A stretch of 64,000 nt of DNA from Saturnia japonica. Taxonomy: Eukaryota; Arthropoda; Insecta; Lepidoptera; Saturniidae. Below the pieces are notes generated by a model. That model did not search any database and was not told the origin of the DNA. It worked only from the letters and a program-made list of their open reading frames with translations. The stretch is from contig CM065325.1 of assembly GCA_033032175.1 (NCBI GenBank), forward strand, positions 958,930 through 1,022,929, read 5' to 3'. The first letter of the stretch is position 1. Every line of letters begins with the position of its first letter. This document shows, piece by piece, positions 55,032 to 63,925 of the stretch. A program made the translations under genes and the position numbers.

Positions 55032-55077
55032 AGTAAGGAATACCCTACTAAAAGGGTATAAAACCAGCGCGCAGCTC
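55032..55077 (+). promoter_or_regulatory. TATA-box unit, left part, split by Jockey
   Basis: GGGTATAAAACC (TATA box at 55057-55063) leads to the Jockey target GCGCGCAGCTC. Across the insertion the sequence continues at 61020 with a short exon-like stretch ending ACT|GTAAGTAG and an AATAAA at 61202. AGTAA at 55032 and TTACT at 61217 are inverted, as in some LTRs. It may be a solo LTR of about 250 bases, or a host promoter with a first exon. Confidence 0.45.
55066..55077. repeat. Jockey target site duplication, left
   Basis: AGCGCGCAGCTC is repeated at 61008-61019 directly after the poly-A tail. Confidence 0.92.
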
Positions 55078-55112
55078 GAGTTCCGATTTGGTCACTGTTG
55101 CGAACGGACGTG
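55078..55112 (+). promoter_or_regulatory. Jockey internal promoter (Inr + DPE-like)
   Basis: Taking A at 55079 as +1 (GAGTTC, initiator-like), the sequence GGACGT begins at 55106, exactly +28, where the downstream promoter element (RGWYVT) belongs. TATA-less Inr+DPE promoters are established for Drosophila jockey-type LINEs. Such a promoter lets a full-length transcript carry its own start. Confidence 0.6.
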
Positions 55113-55700
55113 TCGCTCCGTTTTCAATTTTGACCATCACGTGACTTAATTGTTGCGATCTTATATTTGGAATTTATTTCAAATATATTGTTGCAATTAC
55201 GACGTAAACCAACTGGTGTCTAACGCTCGCGTGGTAAACCGCACTTTTCGGTGCGACTTGCTTGTTTTTTTTTTTTTTTTGTAAATCCACGGTTTTGTGG
55301 TCACTTGCTGGATACCTGACGGTGCCAACGAAGGCAAGTGGGGCGTGACCCGAGTAGCCCGCTGGTTGTCTCCTTCAGAGGCAAACAGCCAGACTCGGAC
55401 GGGCCTGGGAATCTAGGCCTTTGCGGTTATCGCATAGTCTTGCCCCAGGTGTCTCCTGCCAAACCTTCCGATCCTGCACACTCCATCCCCGGGAACCTGT
55501 TTGGGCCTAGCCCGGTTTAATTACCGGTCTGCGTCCTCGGCCCCGGGCTTGTTAGGGCTCCTTAGGGTTGATAGGTCCTTCCTGTGTGTCATTGCACCTT
55601 GACAACAGGTCTCTTGCCGACTCCGATAGTCTTTTAAATATTTTGGCGCACCCCCCTGCCCCTAAGGCAGGGAGGCCTTTAAATTTAAAATTAAATAAAA
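55113..55700 (+). other. Jockey 5' UTR
   Basis: About 590 bases between the promoter and ORF1. It holds a T17 run (about 55265-55281), which would be a U-run in the RNA, and GC-rich segments. A 60-codon frame at 55338-55520 (MGRDPSSPLVV...) ends before ORF1 and shows no domain. Confidence 0.7.
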
Positions 55701-57329
55701 ATGTCCCACTGTCCTCCCTCTTCTGCCGCCATGGCAAATAACGTTGCCGACCTGGCCACTTGCATAGGCAAGTTGCAAGCCAGGATGAAAGCGCTGGAGT
55801 TTCAATACCAGCGCTATCAAAATTTCGTCGTATTACGGTGTCCCTCTCTAGACGAGGAATACCGTAATCTACCTGAGAACGCCTGCGTGCGTCGCACCGC
55901 TGCGACCGCGACCCGTCATGAGGCCGTTTCAGGTAGTGAGGCGGCCGCTTCAGGTAGCAAGGCGGCCGATGACGTCACGGCCGCGACCGTTACATCCACT
56001 GGCGCCGCGCCAGTCGGCGTCGCGCCCAAACGTCCCGCGCGCAGCGTTACGCGCCTGTCCGCCGCGTCATCCGGGGCCATGGCCGCGCCTACGGCCACGC
56101 CCCCTGTCCCGACTAGCCAATCGCGCGGGTCAAGCCCCGCCTCCGTCAGGCGAGGGCCGCGAAATTCGCGGTCACAATCTAGGGTTACCAAAAATAGTCC
56201 GTACGTCCGTCCCGCGCGATCCACGGAAACCGCGTTAAAGACGAAAAATTCGTTTTCGGCCCTTCCGGTCGAACAAGACTCGCCCGCGAATCCGGATCCA
56301 TCTCCGGAGATGGATACCGAGAACGACGGCTTCACCGTCGTGGCGTCGCGTAAGCGAACGGCGCGTAGCAGTCCGACTGCTCAACCGGCGCCTAAGGTAA
56401 TAGCTAAGGCAGTAGTCAGGGGCGCCGCCGCCCCCGCGTCCTCCCAGCTCCCCGCGCCCGCCGGCGGGAAAAAAGAGCGTGCCCCACCTCCAATCATAAT
56501 CCGGGACAAGGCAGCCTGGATGGGAGTCTGCAATGAGATGCGCAGACTCAAACTCGACTACCACAAGGCTAGAAACATAGTCAACGGGATTTCTATTTCG
56601 GTGAGTTCTTCGGAAACTCACCGTAAACTAACCACCCTCCTCCGGCAGAAAGGTCTGCAATTTTATACGTATTCGCTCGCGGAGGAGCGCGTCCTCCGAG
56701 TGGTCATCCGCCGCATTCCGGTGGAGCTCGACCCGTCGGAGGTGTGCTCCTCGCTCAAGGAGCAAAGTTATCCCATCCGGGAAGTACACCGGATGTACAG
56801 TAAAGATAAGCGGCCACTACAAATGGTAGTGGCCATATTGGACCTTTCCCCCGAGGGAAAGGCCATCTTCCAGCTAGAGACGGTGTGCGGGCTCTCCGGG
56901 ATTAACGTGGAGCCCCCACACAAAAACCACCAGCCTGCGCAGTGCCACAACTGCCAGCTGTACGGGCACGCTGCCCGTAACTGTCATTCTCGTCCGCGGT
57001 GCGTAAAGTGCCGAGAGGACCACCCCACACGGGAGTGCACGCGCGAGCGTGACTCCGTCGTCCCCCCGAGCTGCGTGTTATGCGGGGAGGAGGGGCATCC
57101 CGCGAATTATCGCGGTTGCCCCAAGGCCCCGCGTACCACGCGGCCACGCACGCAGAGGCAGGCGGCCCCCCGGGCGGCGCCCCCCACCTCAGCCATCAAA
57201 GCGCAACCCCCGCTGGCGTCAGGGGAATTTCCCGCGCTGCCGGTCCCGCGCCAGTCCCCGGCCACCGCCGGCCTCTCCGCACCCCGCGCGGTGCAACCGC
57301 AACCCGTGCGTTCATCGCAGAACGCATAG
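55701..57329 (+). CDS. Jockey ORF1, Gag-like RNA-binding protein
   Basis: 542 codons. After a short coiled-coil-like N-terminus (LATCIGKLQARMKALEFQYQ) comes a low-complexity Ala/Pro/Ser/Arg-rich region (residues about 65-270), probably disordered and basic. A PRE_C2HC-type domain (about 320-410, RVLRVVIRRIPVELDPSEVC) follows. Then come three Cys/His clusters: CHNCQLYGHAARNC (about 415), CVKCREDHPTREC and CVLCGEEGHPANYRGC. Such proteins coat the LINE RNA to form the transposition particle. An ATG 30 bases downstream (55731) is an alternative start. It ends in TAG, and the same phase stays open into 57360-57575. Confidence 0.88.
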   Translation: MSHCPPSSAAMANNVADLATCIGKLQARMKALEFQYQRYQNFVVLRCPSLDEEYRNLPENACVRRTAATATRHEAVSGSEAAASGSKAADDVTAATVTSTGAAPVGVAPKRPARSVTRLSAASSGAMAAPTATPPVPTSQSRGSSPASVRRGPRNSRSQSRVTKNSPYVRPARSTETALKTKNSFSALPVEQDSPANPDPSPEMDTENDGFTVVASRKRTARSSPTAQPAPKVIAKAVVRGAAAPASSQLPAPAGGKKERAPPPIIIRDKAAWMGVCNEMRRLKLDYHKARNIVNGISISVSSSETHRKLTTLLRQKGLQFYTYSLAEERVLRVVIRRIPVELDPSEVCSSLKEQSYPIREVHRMYSKDKRPLQMVVAILDLSPEGKAIFQLETVCGLSGINVEPPHKNHQPAQCHNCQLYGHAARNCHSRPRCVKCREDHPTRECTRERDSVVPPSCVLCGEEGHPANYRGCPKAPRTTRPRTQRQAAPRAAPPTSAIKAQPPLASGEFPALPVPRQSPATAGLSAPRAVQPQPVRSSQNA

Positions 57330-57575
57330 GGCCCCCGTCGCCCCAATCCACAGCCCCTTATGGCTATGGATATTCCCGCGCCCCGCGCGCCCGCTAACGC
57401 TGTCGTTAATAGTAACGACTTAATGATACTGCTCCTTCGCGAGCACGATATCCGCGAGCTCATTGACTACAATGACCATCTGGAGCGCTTCGGTCTCATC
57501 AAGACCGCTTGCGCGTTCCCCGCCTCTCAGAGACACTACAACGTCTCGACCGTGAGGCGTGTAATAATAACTTAG
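57330..57575 (+). CDS. Small in-phase ORF between Jockey ORF1 and ORF2
   Basis: From ATG 57360 it encodes 71 residues (MAMDIPAPRAPANAVVNSND, LMILLLREHDIRELIDYNDH, LERFGLIKTACAFPASQRHY) ending in TAG, nine bases before the ORF2 ATG. It shares the phase of both ORF1 and ORF2, and the 30 bases after the ORF1 TAG are also open. The amino acid pattern looks protein-like and not like a shadow. It may be the true N-terminus of ORF2 reached by readthrough, a separate small peptide, or leader sequence. I know no family for it. Confidence 0.4.
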   Translation, partial: GPRRPNPQPLMAMDIPAPRAPANAVVNSNDLMILLLREHDIRELIDYNDHLERFGLIKTACAFPASQRHYNVSTVRRVIIT

Positions 57576-57584
57576 GGCCTTTCA

Positions 57585-60479
57585 ATGGCAAAGTTTAAAC
57601 CGAAAGCGTTAAATCTTTCGTTTTTTAACGCACGGAACCTATATCCGCAGCGTGATCTCGTCGCGACCTTTCTTAAAGATCACCAAGTAGATGTTCTTTT
57701 AGTGCAGGAGACGCTCTTAAAGCGTGCTAAACGTGATCCAAAAATCGCGAACTACAATATTGTAAGAAATGACCGGGCCGGCCGCGGGGGCGGCACTCTC
57801 ATTTATTACAAACGATCGTTATATTGTACGCCGGTAGATCCTCCGATACTTACCAATATGGAAGTATCCGTGTGTAGACTAGGAATGACCGACCACCCGT
57901 CCATAACGTTAGTCTCAGTTTATCTCTCGCCGAGGAAAGAGCCTCTCAGGTCTGACCTAGAAAATCTACTTTCGCTCGGTGAATCGGTCATTATAGCGGG
58001 TGACCTCAATTGTGGACACACTTCGTTTGGCAATTGGAGAGACTCCAGTAATGGGGTTAAACTCGAAGAGCTAACGAACGTGCTAAACTTTGATGTCATA
58101 GCGCCACCCACTCCCACCCACTTTCAAGACAACTGTATGCCGACAGTGCTTGATGTAGCTCTCATTAAAGGTATCGCGCTTCGGTTACGACTCATTCGGG
58201 TCGTACACGAGCTCGACTCCGACCACCGTCCGGTCATCATGCAGCTAGGTCAACCAGACGACTCTAGCCCTCCTTCGGTCCAAGTGGTTGACTATGCCAA
58301 GCTAAAACATTATCTTGCGGACAGGCCGTCCTCGTCCAGCTTAGATAGGATCCCGGACGTATTGGGGTCCGTTGCGGACGTAGATCTCGCGATCGATTCC
58401 CTGGTCGACCACCTGCAGGCCGGCATCGGAGAGGCCTCGAGAGAGGTCGAAGAGGCGAGTGATCGCCGCTTCGTACTCCCTGCCGACGTGCGGGCGTTGT
58501 TGACGGAAAAGAACGCGGCGACTCGTGCGCACGACCACTATCCGACCGAGGAAAACCGCGCACGTTTACGCGCACTTCAAAGATCGGTTAGAGCCCGTAT
58601 ATTAGAACTCAGAAGTCACAGATGGGACGCCCTCGTCGAAGGGCTAAGGCCGTCGCATCTGGCTTACTGGAAATTAGCTCACAGCCTCAAAATAGAGGCT
58701 TCTTATCTTATGCCCCCCCTCGAGAGGGGTCCCGGTATACCGCTCGCCTTCGATAGCAGTGACAAGGCGGAGTGCCTCGCCACTTGTTTGGAGAGCCAGT
58801 GCTCTCCGAACAGTGTCGATGCAAATACCGACCGGGTCGAGGGTATCGATGGATGCGTGCGGGAGCTGGATAAGCTCCCCGCGACAGACTCCCTGTCCCC
58901 AGTCACGTCTGAGGAGGTTCTTTCCATTATAAAAAGCCTTAAGCTTAGAAAAGCACCAGGTCCCGACGGGATCAGGAATGAAGTACTTAGACTTCTTCCC
59001 GATCGCCTCATAGCTCTTTTGGTCTGCATCTTCAATGTAGCCATAGCCCACTGCCATTTTCCAGCCGCCTGGAAAAAGGCCATAGTCATAGGTATCCGTA
59101 AGCCCGGCAAGAGCGCGTCGCTTCCCGACAGCTATCGCCCGATCAGTCTCCTAAATACTTTAGGGAAAATGTACGAGCGGATCCTTCTGAACCGTCTCAA
59201 GTCAGTAATAGAGGAGAAAGACCTCTATCCGCCTGAGCAATTCGGTTTCCGTGCTAGATATTCTTGCACTCATCAAGTGCACCGCCTCACGGAGCACGTT
59301 GCATTTAATTTTGCTGAATTATATAAACCCCGCCGTACACTTGCGGTCTTTTTCGACGTTGCCAAGGCCTTCGATAAGGTCTGGCACGAGGGATTGATCT
59401 ACAAGTTGTATCACTTTGAAGTCCCCGATAGGCTAATTAAAATAATTCGCGACTATCTAACAGATCGCACCTTTCGCTATAGAGTGGAAGGTGAATTGTC
59501 CACGCCCCGTCCAATACGCTCAGGCGTTCCCCAAGGTTCGATCCTGGCTCCTAGCCTATTTAACCTGTACGTCAGTGACCTACCTCGACTCCCGGAGGTC
59601 GAGGTAGGGCTATACGCTGACGATACAGTCTTATATGCCTCAGATAGGAATAGATCCCACCTCAGACACAAAGTCCAACGCTCCGTGACCACTCTCGGGA
59701 AGTGGTTTAACGAGTGGCGTATAGCCGTTAATCCCTCGAAGAGCGCCGCGATGCTCTTCGATGCGGATTCGTCACAGATACCGTGGAAGCTTAAACCTGT
59801 TAAGCTCTACGATAATCCGATTCCGTATGTAAGAGATACCAAATATCTAGGGGTAACCCTAGATAGTAGGCTCTCTTTTAGATCCCACATCCGTAAGGTT
59901 AGGAACAGGGCCGCGTGGGTCCTGGGCCGGTTGCATCCTCTGTTGTGTTCGGTGAGTAAAATGTCCACGCGACATAAGCTCACGCTCTACAAGACGTGTA
60001 TTCGACCAATTTTGACATACAGTTGCGCTGTGTTCGCACATATGTCCGAGTCGAGTTTCAAACGGTTACAATCGATACAGAATAGGTTCCTCTATCGTCT
60101 CACCGGGGCCCCGTGGTATGTTCGAAGCGTAGATCTTCATAGAGATATGGAGCTTCCTTCGATACATGCCTACGTTAAACAGCTCTCCCGTTCGTATTTC
60201 GACACCGCGTCGAACCACGCGAATCCGTTAATAAAAACAGCCGCCACTTATGTTCCGGCACCCACGGACATCCGGTGCAAACGCCGGCCGCGCAATATTT
60301 TTATTGATCCCGACGATCACATCGAAAATTCGAATAAATATTACACATCCGTCTCTCCAAACAGAGCGTGCCAGCGCCCACGCCCGCGTAACCACCGTTC
60401 TCTCCGCAGAGGGCGGGCGGTCAATTTCGCTCCAGCACACCCGTCACGTCCACCCTCTCTAGCGGTAACCCAAGCCTAG
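57585..60479 (+). CDS. Jockey ORF2: AP endonuclease and reverse transcriptase
   Basis: 964 codons. The N-terminal AP-like endonuclease that nicks target DNA has NARNL (about 15), QETLL (about 41), GDLNCGHTSFGN (about 138) and SDHRPVIM (about 211). The RT motifs follow in order: KAPGPDGIRNEV (about 458), AWKKAIVIGIRKPGK, SYRPISLLNTLGK, PPEQFGFRARYSC, FFDVAKAFDKVWHEG (about 588), SGVPQGSILAP, the catalytic YADD (677-680) and NPSKSAAMLF. The C-terminal thumb region runs to SLAVTQA. There is no RNase H domain, as usual for Jockey. No internal stop or frameshift is seen, and all catalytic residues I can check are present, so the protein is probably functional. Confidence 0.93.
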   Translation: MAKFKPKALNLSFFNARNLYPQRDLVATFLKDHQVDVLLVQETLLKRAKRDPKIANYNIVRNDRAGRGGGTLIYYKRSLYCTPVDPPILTNMEVSVCRLGMTDHPSITLVSVYLSPRKEPLRSDLENLLSLGESVIIAGDLNCGHTSFGNWRDSSNGVKLEELTNVLNFDVIAPPTPTHFQDNCMPTVLDVALIKGIALRLRLIRVVHELDSDHRPVIMQLGQPDDSSPPSVQVVDYAKLKHYLADRPSSSSLDRIPDVLGSVADVDLAIDSLVDHLQAGIGEASREVEEASDRRFVLPADVRALLTEKNAATRAHDHYPTEENRARLRALQRSVRARILELRSHRWDALVEGLRPSHLAYWKLAHSLKIEASYLMPPLERGPGIPLAFDSSDKAECLATCLESQCSPNSVDANTDRVEGIDGCVRELDKLPATDSLSPVTSEEVLSIIKSLKLRKAPGPDGIRNEVLRLLPDRLIALLVCIFNVAIAHCHFPAAWKKAIVIGIRKPGKSASLPDSYRPISLLNTLGKMYERILLNRLKSVIEEKDLYPPEQFGFRARYSCTHQVHRLTEHVAFNFAELYKPRRTLAVFFDVAKAFDKVWHEGLIYKLYHFEVPDRLIKIIRDYLTDRTFRYRVEGELSTPRPIRSGVPQGSILAPSLFNLYVSDLPRLPEVEVGLYADDTVLYASDRNRSHLRHKVQRSVTTLGKWFNEWRIAVNPSKSAAMLFDADSSQIPWKLKPVKLYDNPIPYVRDTKYLGVTLDSRLSFRSHIRKVRNRAAWVLGRLHPLLCSVSKMSTRHKLTLYKTCIRPILTYSCAVFAHMSESSFKRLQSIQNRFLYRLTGAPWYVRSVDLHRDMELPSIHAYVKQLSRSYFDTASNHANPLIKTAATYVPAPTDIRCKRRPRNIFIDPDDHIENSNKYYTSVSPNRACQRPRPRNHRSLRRGRAVNFAPAHPSRPPSLAVTQA

Positions 60480-61008
60480 GTCCGTTCCTCGGTGTGAAAC
60501 CCTTGGGTCAGGCAACCGCCCGCGCGATACAAGTGACACTGTACGTGCATCACTTAGCTACCTACATACAACACTACACACGTATGAACATACACACGTG
60601 CACACCACACAGGTACATAGGTTCTGTGAGGGACCTTTTTTTTTCTTTTTTTACGCTAGTTAGTTAGCGCTAGTTAGTGTAGAAACATTCCGATTATTGA
60701 ATACACATACGCACGGTTCCTTCCTTCCTCCCAGGAGGAAGGGAACGTGCCTATGTGTATATTTAGTTAGCTCGAATCGTAGGTGTAGGGATTCGAATAG
60801 ATCGCGACCTATTTGCGAACGCGACGACCGCCCGAGCCGAGGTCCGGCCACTTTGGCACCCTCGTGCGAGTCGTCCACAAAACTTTCGCGGCTGAGTGCC
60901 CTCTGCGCTCGCCCCCAAGTCCGGTGAAGCTGTAAAAGCCGCAGCGGCTTTAGGGCCCCTAAGGCTAACAGTGTAGTCAGTTCTTAAAAAAAAAAAAAAA
61001 AAAAAAAA
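60480..61008 (+). other. Jockey 3' UTR and poly-A tail
   Basis: About 500 bases then A23 (60986-61008). It is almost identical to the UTR of the truncated copy (23103-23634). The last 70 bases (60917-60985) are also the tail of the SINE-like repeat at 47.3 kb, so they probably form the signal recognised by the LINE reverse transcriptase. Confidence 0.85.
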
Positions 61009-61019
61009 GCGCGCAGCTC
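61008..61019. repeat. Jockey target site duplication, right
   Basis: AGCGCGCAGCTC, identical to 55066-55077. Its first A overlaps the poly-A tail. Confidence 0.92.
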
Positions 61020-61221
61020 TAGCGCGGCGGTATTTGTCGGTTGTCATTCGTCGTGGTAACATCGTTCAAGGACTCTAAGTGTTAATATTTAAGTGGGTAG
61101 ATTCGAGACAATTGTGCGTTACTGTAAGTAGTTGATTTTTATCTGTTTAATTTGTATCTAGGTGATTGTTTTGTTCCTAAATGATTTCTATGTTTAATTA
61201 TAATAAAAACTGATTGTTACT
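61020..61221 (+). promoter_or_regulatory. TATA-box unit, right part: transcribed leader, donor or poly(A) site
   Basis: This resumes the unit broken at 55077. Without the Jockey insert, the base about 30 downstream of the TATA T falls near 61029. GTAAGTAG at 61122 is a strong splice-donor-like site, and AATAAA sits at 61202, followed by TTACT. TATA, a short leader and AATAAA within about 250 bases suit a solo LTR. TATA, leader and donor suit a host first exon. No matching second LTR is present in the window, and flanking duplications are not clear. Confidence 0.4.
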
Positions 61222-61328
61222 TAGTGTAATCTATTGTTTTTTTTATGAATCTTTATCCATTTTCCCAAATATATATTTTAAAGGAAATAAAGCAAATCCC
61301 ATCAAGAAAAAATAGAACTGATTGGTAT

Positions 61329-61693
61329 CTATATATTAAATACGGGAAGCAAAAGCTTTCGACCCCTTTTTAAGCGTATTGCGTACACGGAAGACTATGA
61401 GATTTGGCATGGTTAAAGTTTATATGGAGATGGAGTGCAGAAAGCTAAAATTTATCTATAATATCTGTTACTAATATATTAAATAAAATAATTTAATACT
61501 GTGAATTCTAACAGACAAGTGCCATTGAACTTAGACCCCCCAAAATATTGACATTGTCACTCAACGAAGAGTGACAGCAAGTGATGTAGATAATACTTAT
61601 TGTTTAGTTTCATGAATACTGCAAATGTCAAACAGAAAATAGTCTATGATCAAAAAATCGCTGGTCGAACTTCGATCTTAGGGCGATCGCTAG
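61329..61693 (+). mobile_element. Helitron-like repeat, family K, copy 2
   Basis: It starts TCTATATATTAAATACGGGA after A and ends GCGATCGCTAG before T, with no inverted ends or target duplication. It aligns over its length to 35590-35947. Non-autonomous: no ORF. Confidence 0.7.
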
Positions 61694-61699
61694 TTCGGA

Positions 61700-63220
61700 T
61701 AAATGTACACCTTGTATATGTATATATAGTAAATGGCTCGTATTTCCTTATAAACTCATTGAAATAGAGTGCTGTCATAAAATAAATAATTAATTTTAAT
61801 TAGATTATAATAATGTTTATCTATACACCATCTAATTTTATTATTACACAATAAAAGAGCCAGTAAAATAAAGTCACATTATTATGATTGATGGCTTTAT
61901 TCATTATAATGTTGGCGCGCGGGATAAAATTTAAGCAGTTACTCTGATTCATTGTGCCAAAATAATTTAAACTTCTTACTTGTGTACATAGTCACACATA
62001 TTTTTTAAATAATTAGACTGTGCGCTTATTTAAGTTATTATACGATGTTTAAACTTGAGAAATCAACTCTTAAATTGAATAAATTAGAATATATTATCAA
62101 AGCAAATACACGGTGGATGGATTTAATAAAGTAACCTGTTTTGTACATGGATAACAAAGTACTTTACTACAGAAGGTACTCGCAAACGGTGCCATAGCTG
62201 CAAGCACTTTCATCCGGTTATAACCGGTTAAAGGCAGACTGCGGAGCAATTAGTTTAATATTCTGGTATCGGTTTCAGAATATTGGTTGGCGCTGATCTC
62301 TTACATAGCCTTTGCGATGCATTCTCAATATTGATTTGATTCACAAGTATGAGTGGGCTTGGAAATAGATAAATTAAATTAATTAGCAACAATTAAGTTA
62401 GCATTTACTTAGAAATTGGCAAAGTGAGAGATTGATCACTATTGTTATAGCCATAAGACAGTATTTAAACAAAAATCTTTATTACAAAACCTGATTTCAT
62501 TGACAAGTTTTTATCTTGTATTTTTTGAACAGTGTACACTACACACTGCTACATTTAATATCCTATTTGTTGCCGCAATAATAGTGATGTGATTTGTAAG
62601 GTGGCTTATTATTTTCTTTTTAAATTTGCAGAACTAAAGTCTCGTGGTTCTTCAGTATCTAATCATAATTCGACGAGCCAAGGCCACAACAACGGTTGCT
62701 AGTATGTGCTACTACTGATTTACTCCCTCTCTCATGCATAATATATCTACGCAATAAGTTTTTGAAAGACGCAGTCAAAATGTTTATTAGTGTCACGTAT
62801 TTTTTAGAAACCGCCGTATTCGGATAGCTATTTTTTAAGCATTCAAAATATTGATTAATAAATATACTGTCAAAGTTTCAGACTGCCTAAAGAAAGTTAG
62901 TCATAATGAAATAATAACTAGCAATAAAAATAAAAATGAATTAATACTTTGCGAGTAAAAATGTCGAAAATAGAAACAGCTTTATTTGAAGTCCTGTTTT
63001 AAATTTAAATGAATAGCGCACTCGACTTGAACCGTTTGAAATATGTTGCTTCTGTCAGAATTAATTACACACTGTTAACATTATCTGAGTCGGTAGATTT
63101 ATTGGGTTTTATACACTTTGTAAATATTTATTTAAAGTTTCGCAATTTTTCAGTTAACCCGTAAAATATTAGTTAAGTTTCAATTGCTTACGACACAGAC
63201 TGCGCATCGGTTTAAATTCA
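61700..63220. other. AT-rich DNA, no gene recognised
   Basis: No coding region or shared repeat recognised. Confidence 0.5.
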
Positions 63221-63224
63221 TGAA

Positions 63225-63398
63225 GCACGGTGTCGCCTTTTTATATTGTAGCACGGTAAAGGTATGTGTACCTGATGATAAACTCAATACAATCCAAAAA
63301 CAACGTCGCCCACCGAGAGATCGGGAATCCATTAACAGTCGTCACTGTCATGGTATGATTGCAAGCATCTCGGTTGCTAGATATTTACTGGCTGATAC
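63225..63398 (+). repeat. Dispersed repeat family F, copy 2
   Basis: It matches 20075-20205 as described there, and leads directly into the tandem array. The array may therefore be an expanded internal part of the same repeat. The 77-codon frame 63184-63417 is fortuitous. Confidence 0.5.
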
Positions 63399-63399
63399 C

Positions 63400-63905
63400 A
63401 GCTTGATTACTGGATAATTTACACCTGCTGAACCCCAGAACAGGACACGCCTAAGCTTGTTACTGTGATGAATGTTACACCTGGTGTATGGTGGTCGCAA
63501 CGTAGTTGGGTGCAGATCCCTACCACCCAGCTTGATTACTGGATATACACCTGCTGATCCCCAGAATAGAACAGGCCTAAGCTTGTCAATATGATTAGTG
63601 TTACACCTGGTGTATAGTAGTCGTAACCCAGTTGGGTACAGATCCCTACCACCCAGCTTGATTACTGGATATGTACCTGCCGATCCTCAGAATAGGACAG
63701 GCCTAAGCTTGTCACTATGATGAGTGTTACACCTGGTGTATAGTAGTCGCGACCCAATTGGGTACAGACTCTTACTACCCAACATGATTACTAGACATAC
63801 ACCTGCTGATCCTCAGAATAGAACAGGCCTAAGCTTGTCACTATTATGAGTGTTACACCTGGTGTATGGTGATCGCGATACAATCAGACATAATAGTTAT
63901 CACCC
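63400..63905 (+). repeat. 126-bp tandem array, four units
   Basis: Units begin at 63400, 63529, 63655 and 63781 with AGCTTGATTACTGGATA (the last is AACATGATTACTAGACA). Each contains CCTAAGCTTGT and GTGTTACACCTGGTGTAT and ends in CTACCACCC or a variant. Unit lengths are 129, 126, 126 and 125. The units have diverged from one another, so the array is not brand new. Confidence 0.92.
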
Positions 63906-63925
63906 AACCACTTCAAATTAAAAAA

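Larger units (their letters stand above)
55078..61008 (+). mobile_element. Full-length Jockey-clade LINE
   Basis: A 5.9-kb non-LTR retrotransposon with a 5' UTR of about 620 bases, ORF1 (CCHC Gag-like), ORF2 (endonuclease plus RT), a 3' UTR of about 500 bases and an A23 tail, flanked by a 12-bp target duplication. Both ORFs are open over their expected lengths with all key motifs, so it may be mobilisation-competent. The element is GC-rich in an AT-rich genome. A close, truncated relative lies at 22206-23634. The PRE_C2HC-type ORF1 and ORF2 without RNase H place it in the Jockey clade. Confidence 0.93.

Noticed and set aside
55916..60462. Long opposite-strand and alternate-phase frames over Jockey ORF1 and ORF2
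   Set aside because: The GC-rich coding sequence has few stops in all phases. Only the two + frames carry LINE motifs.
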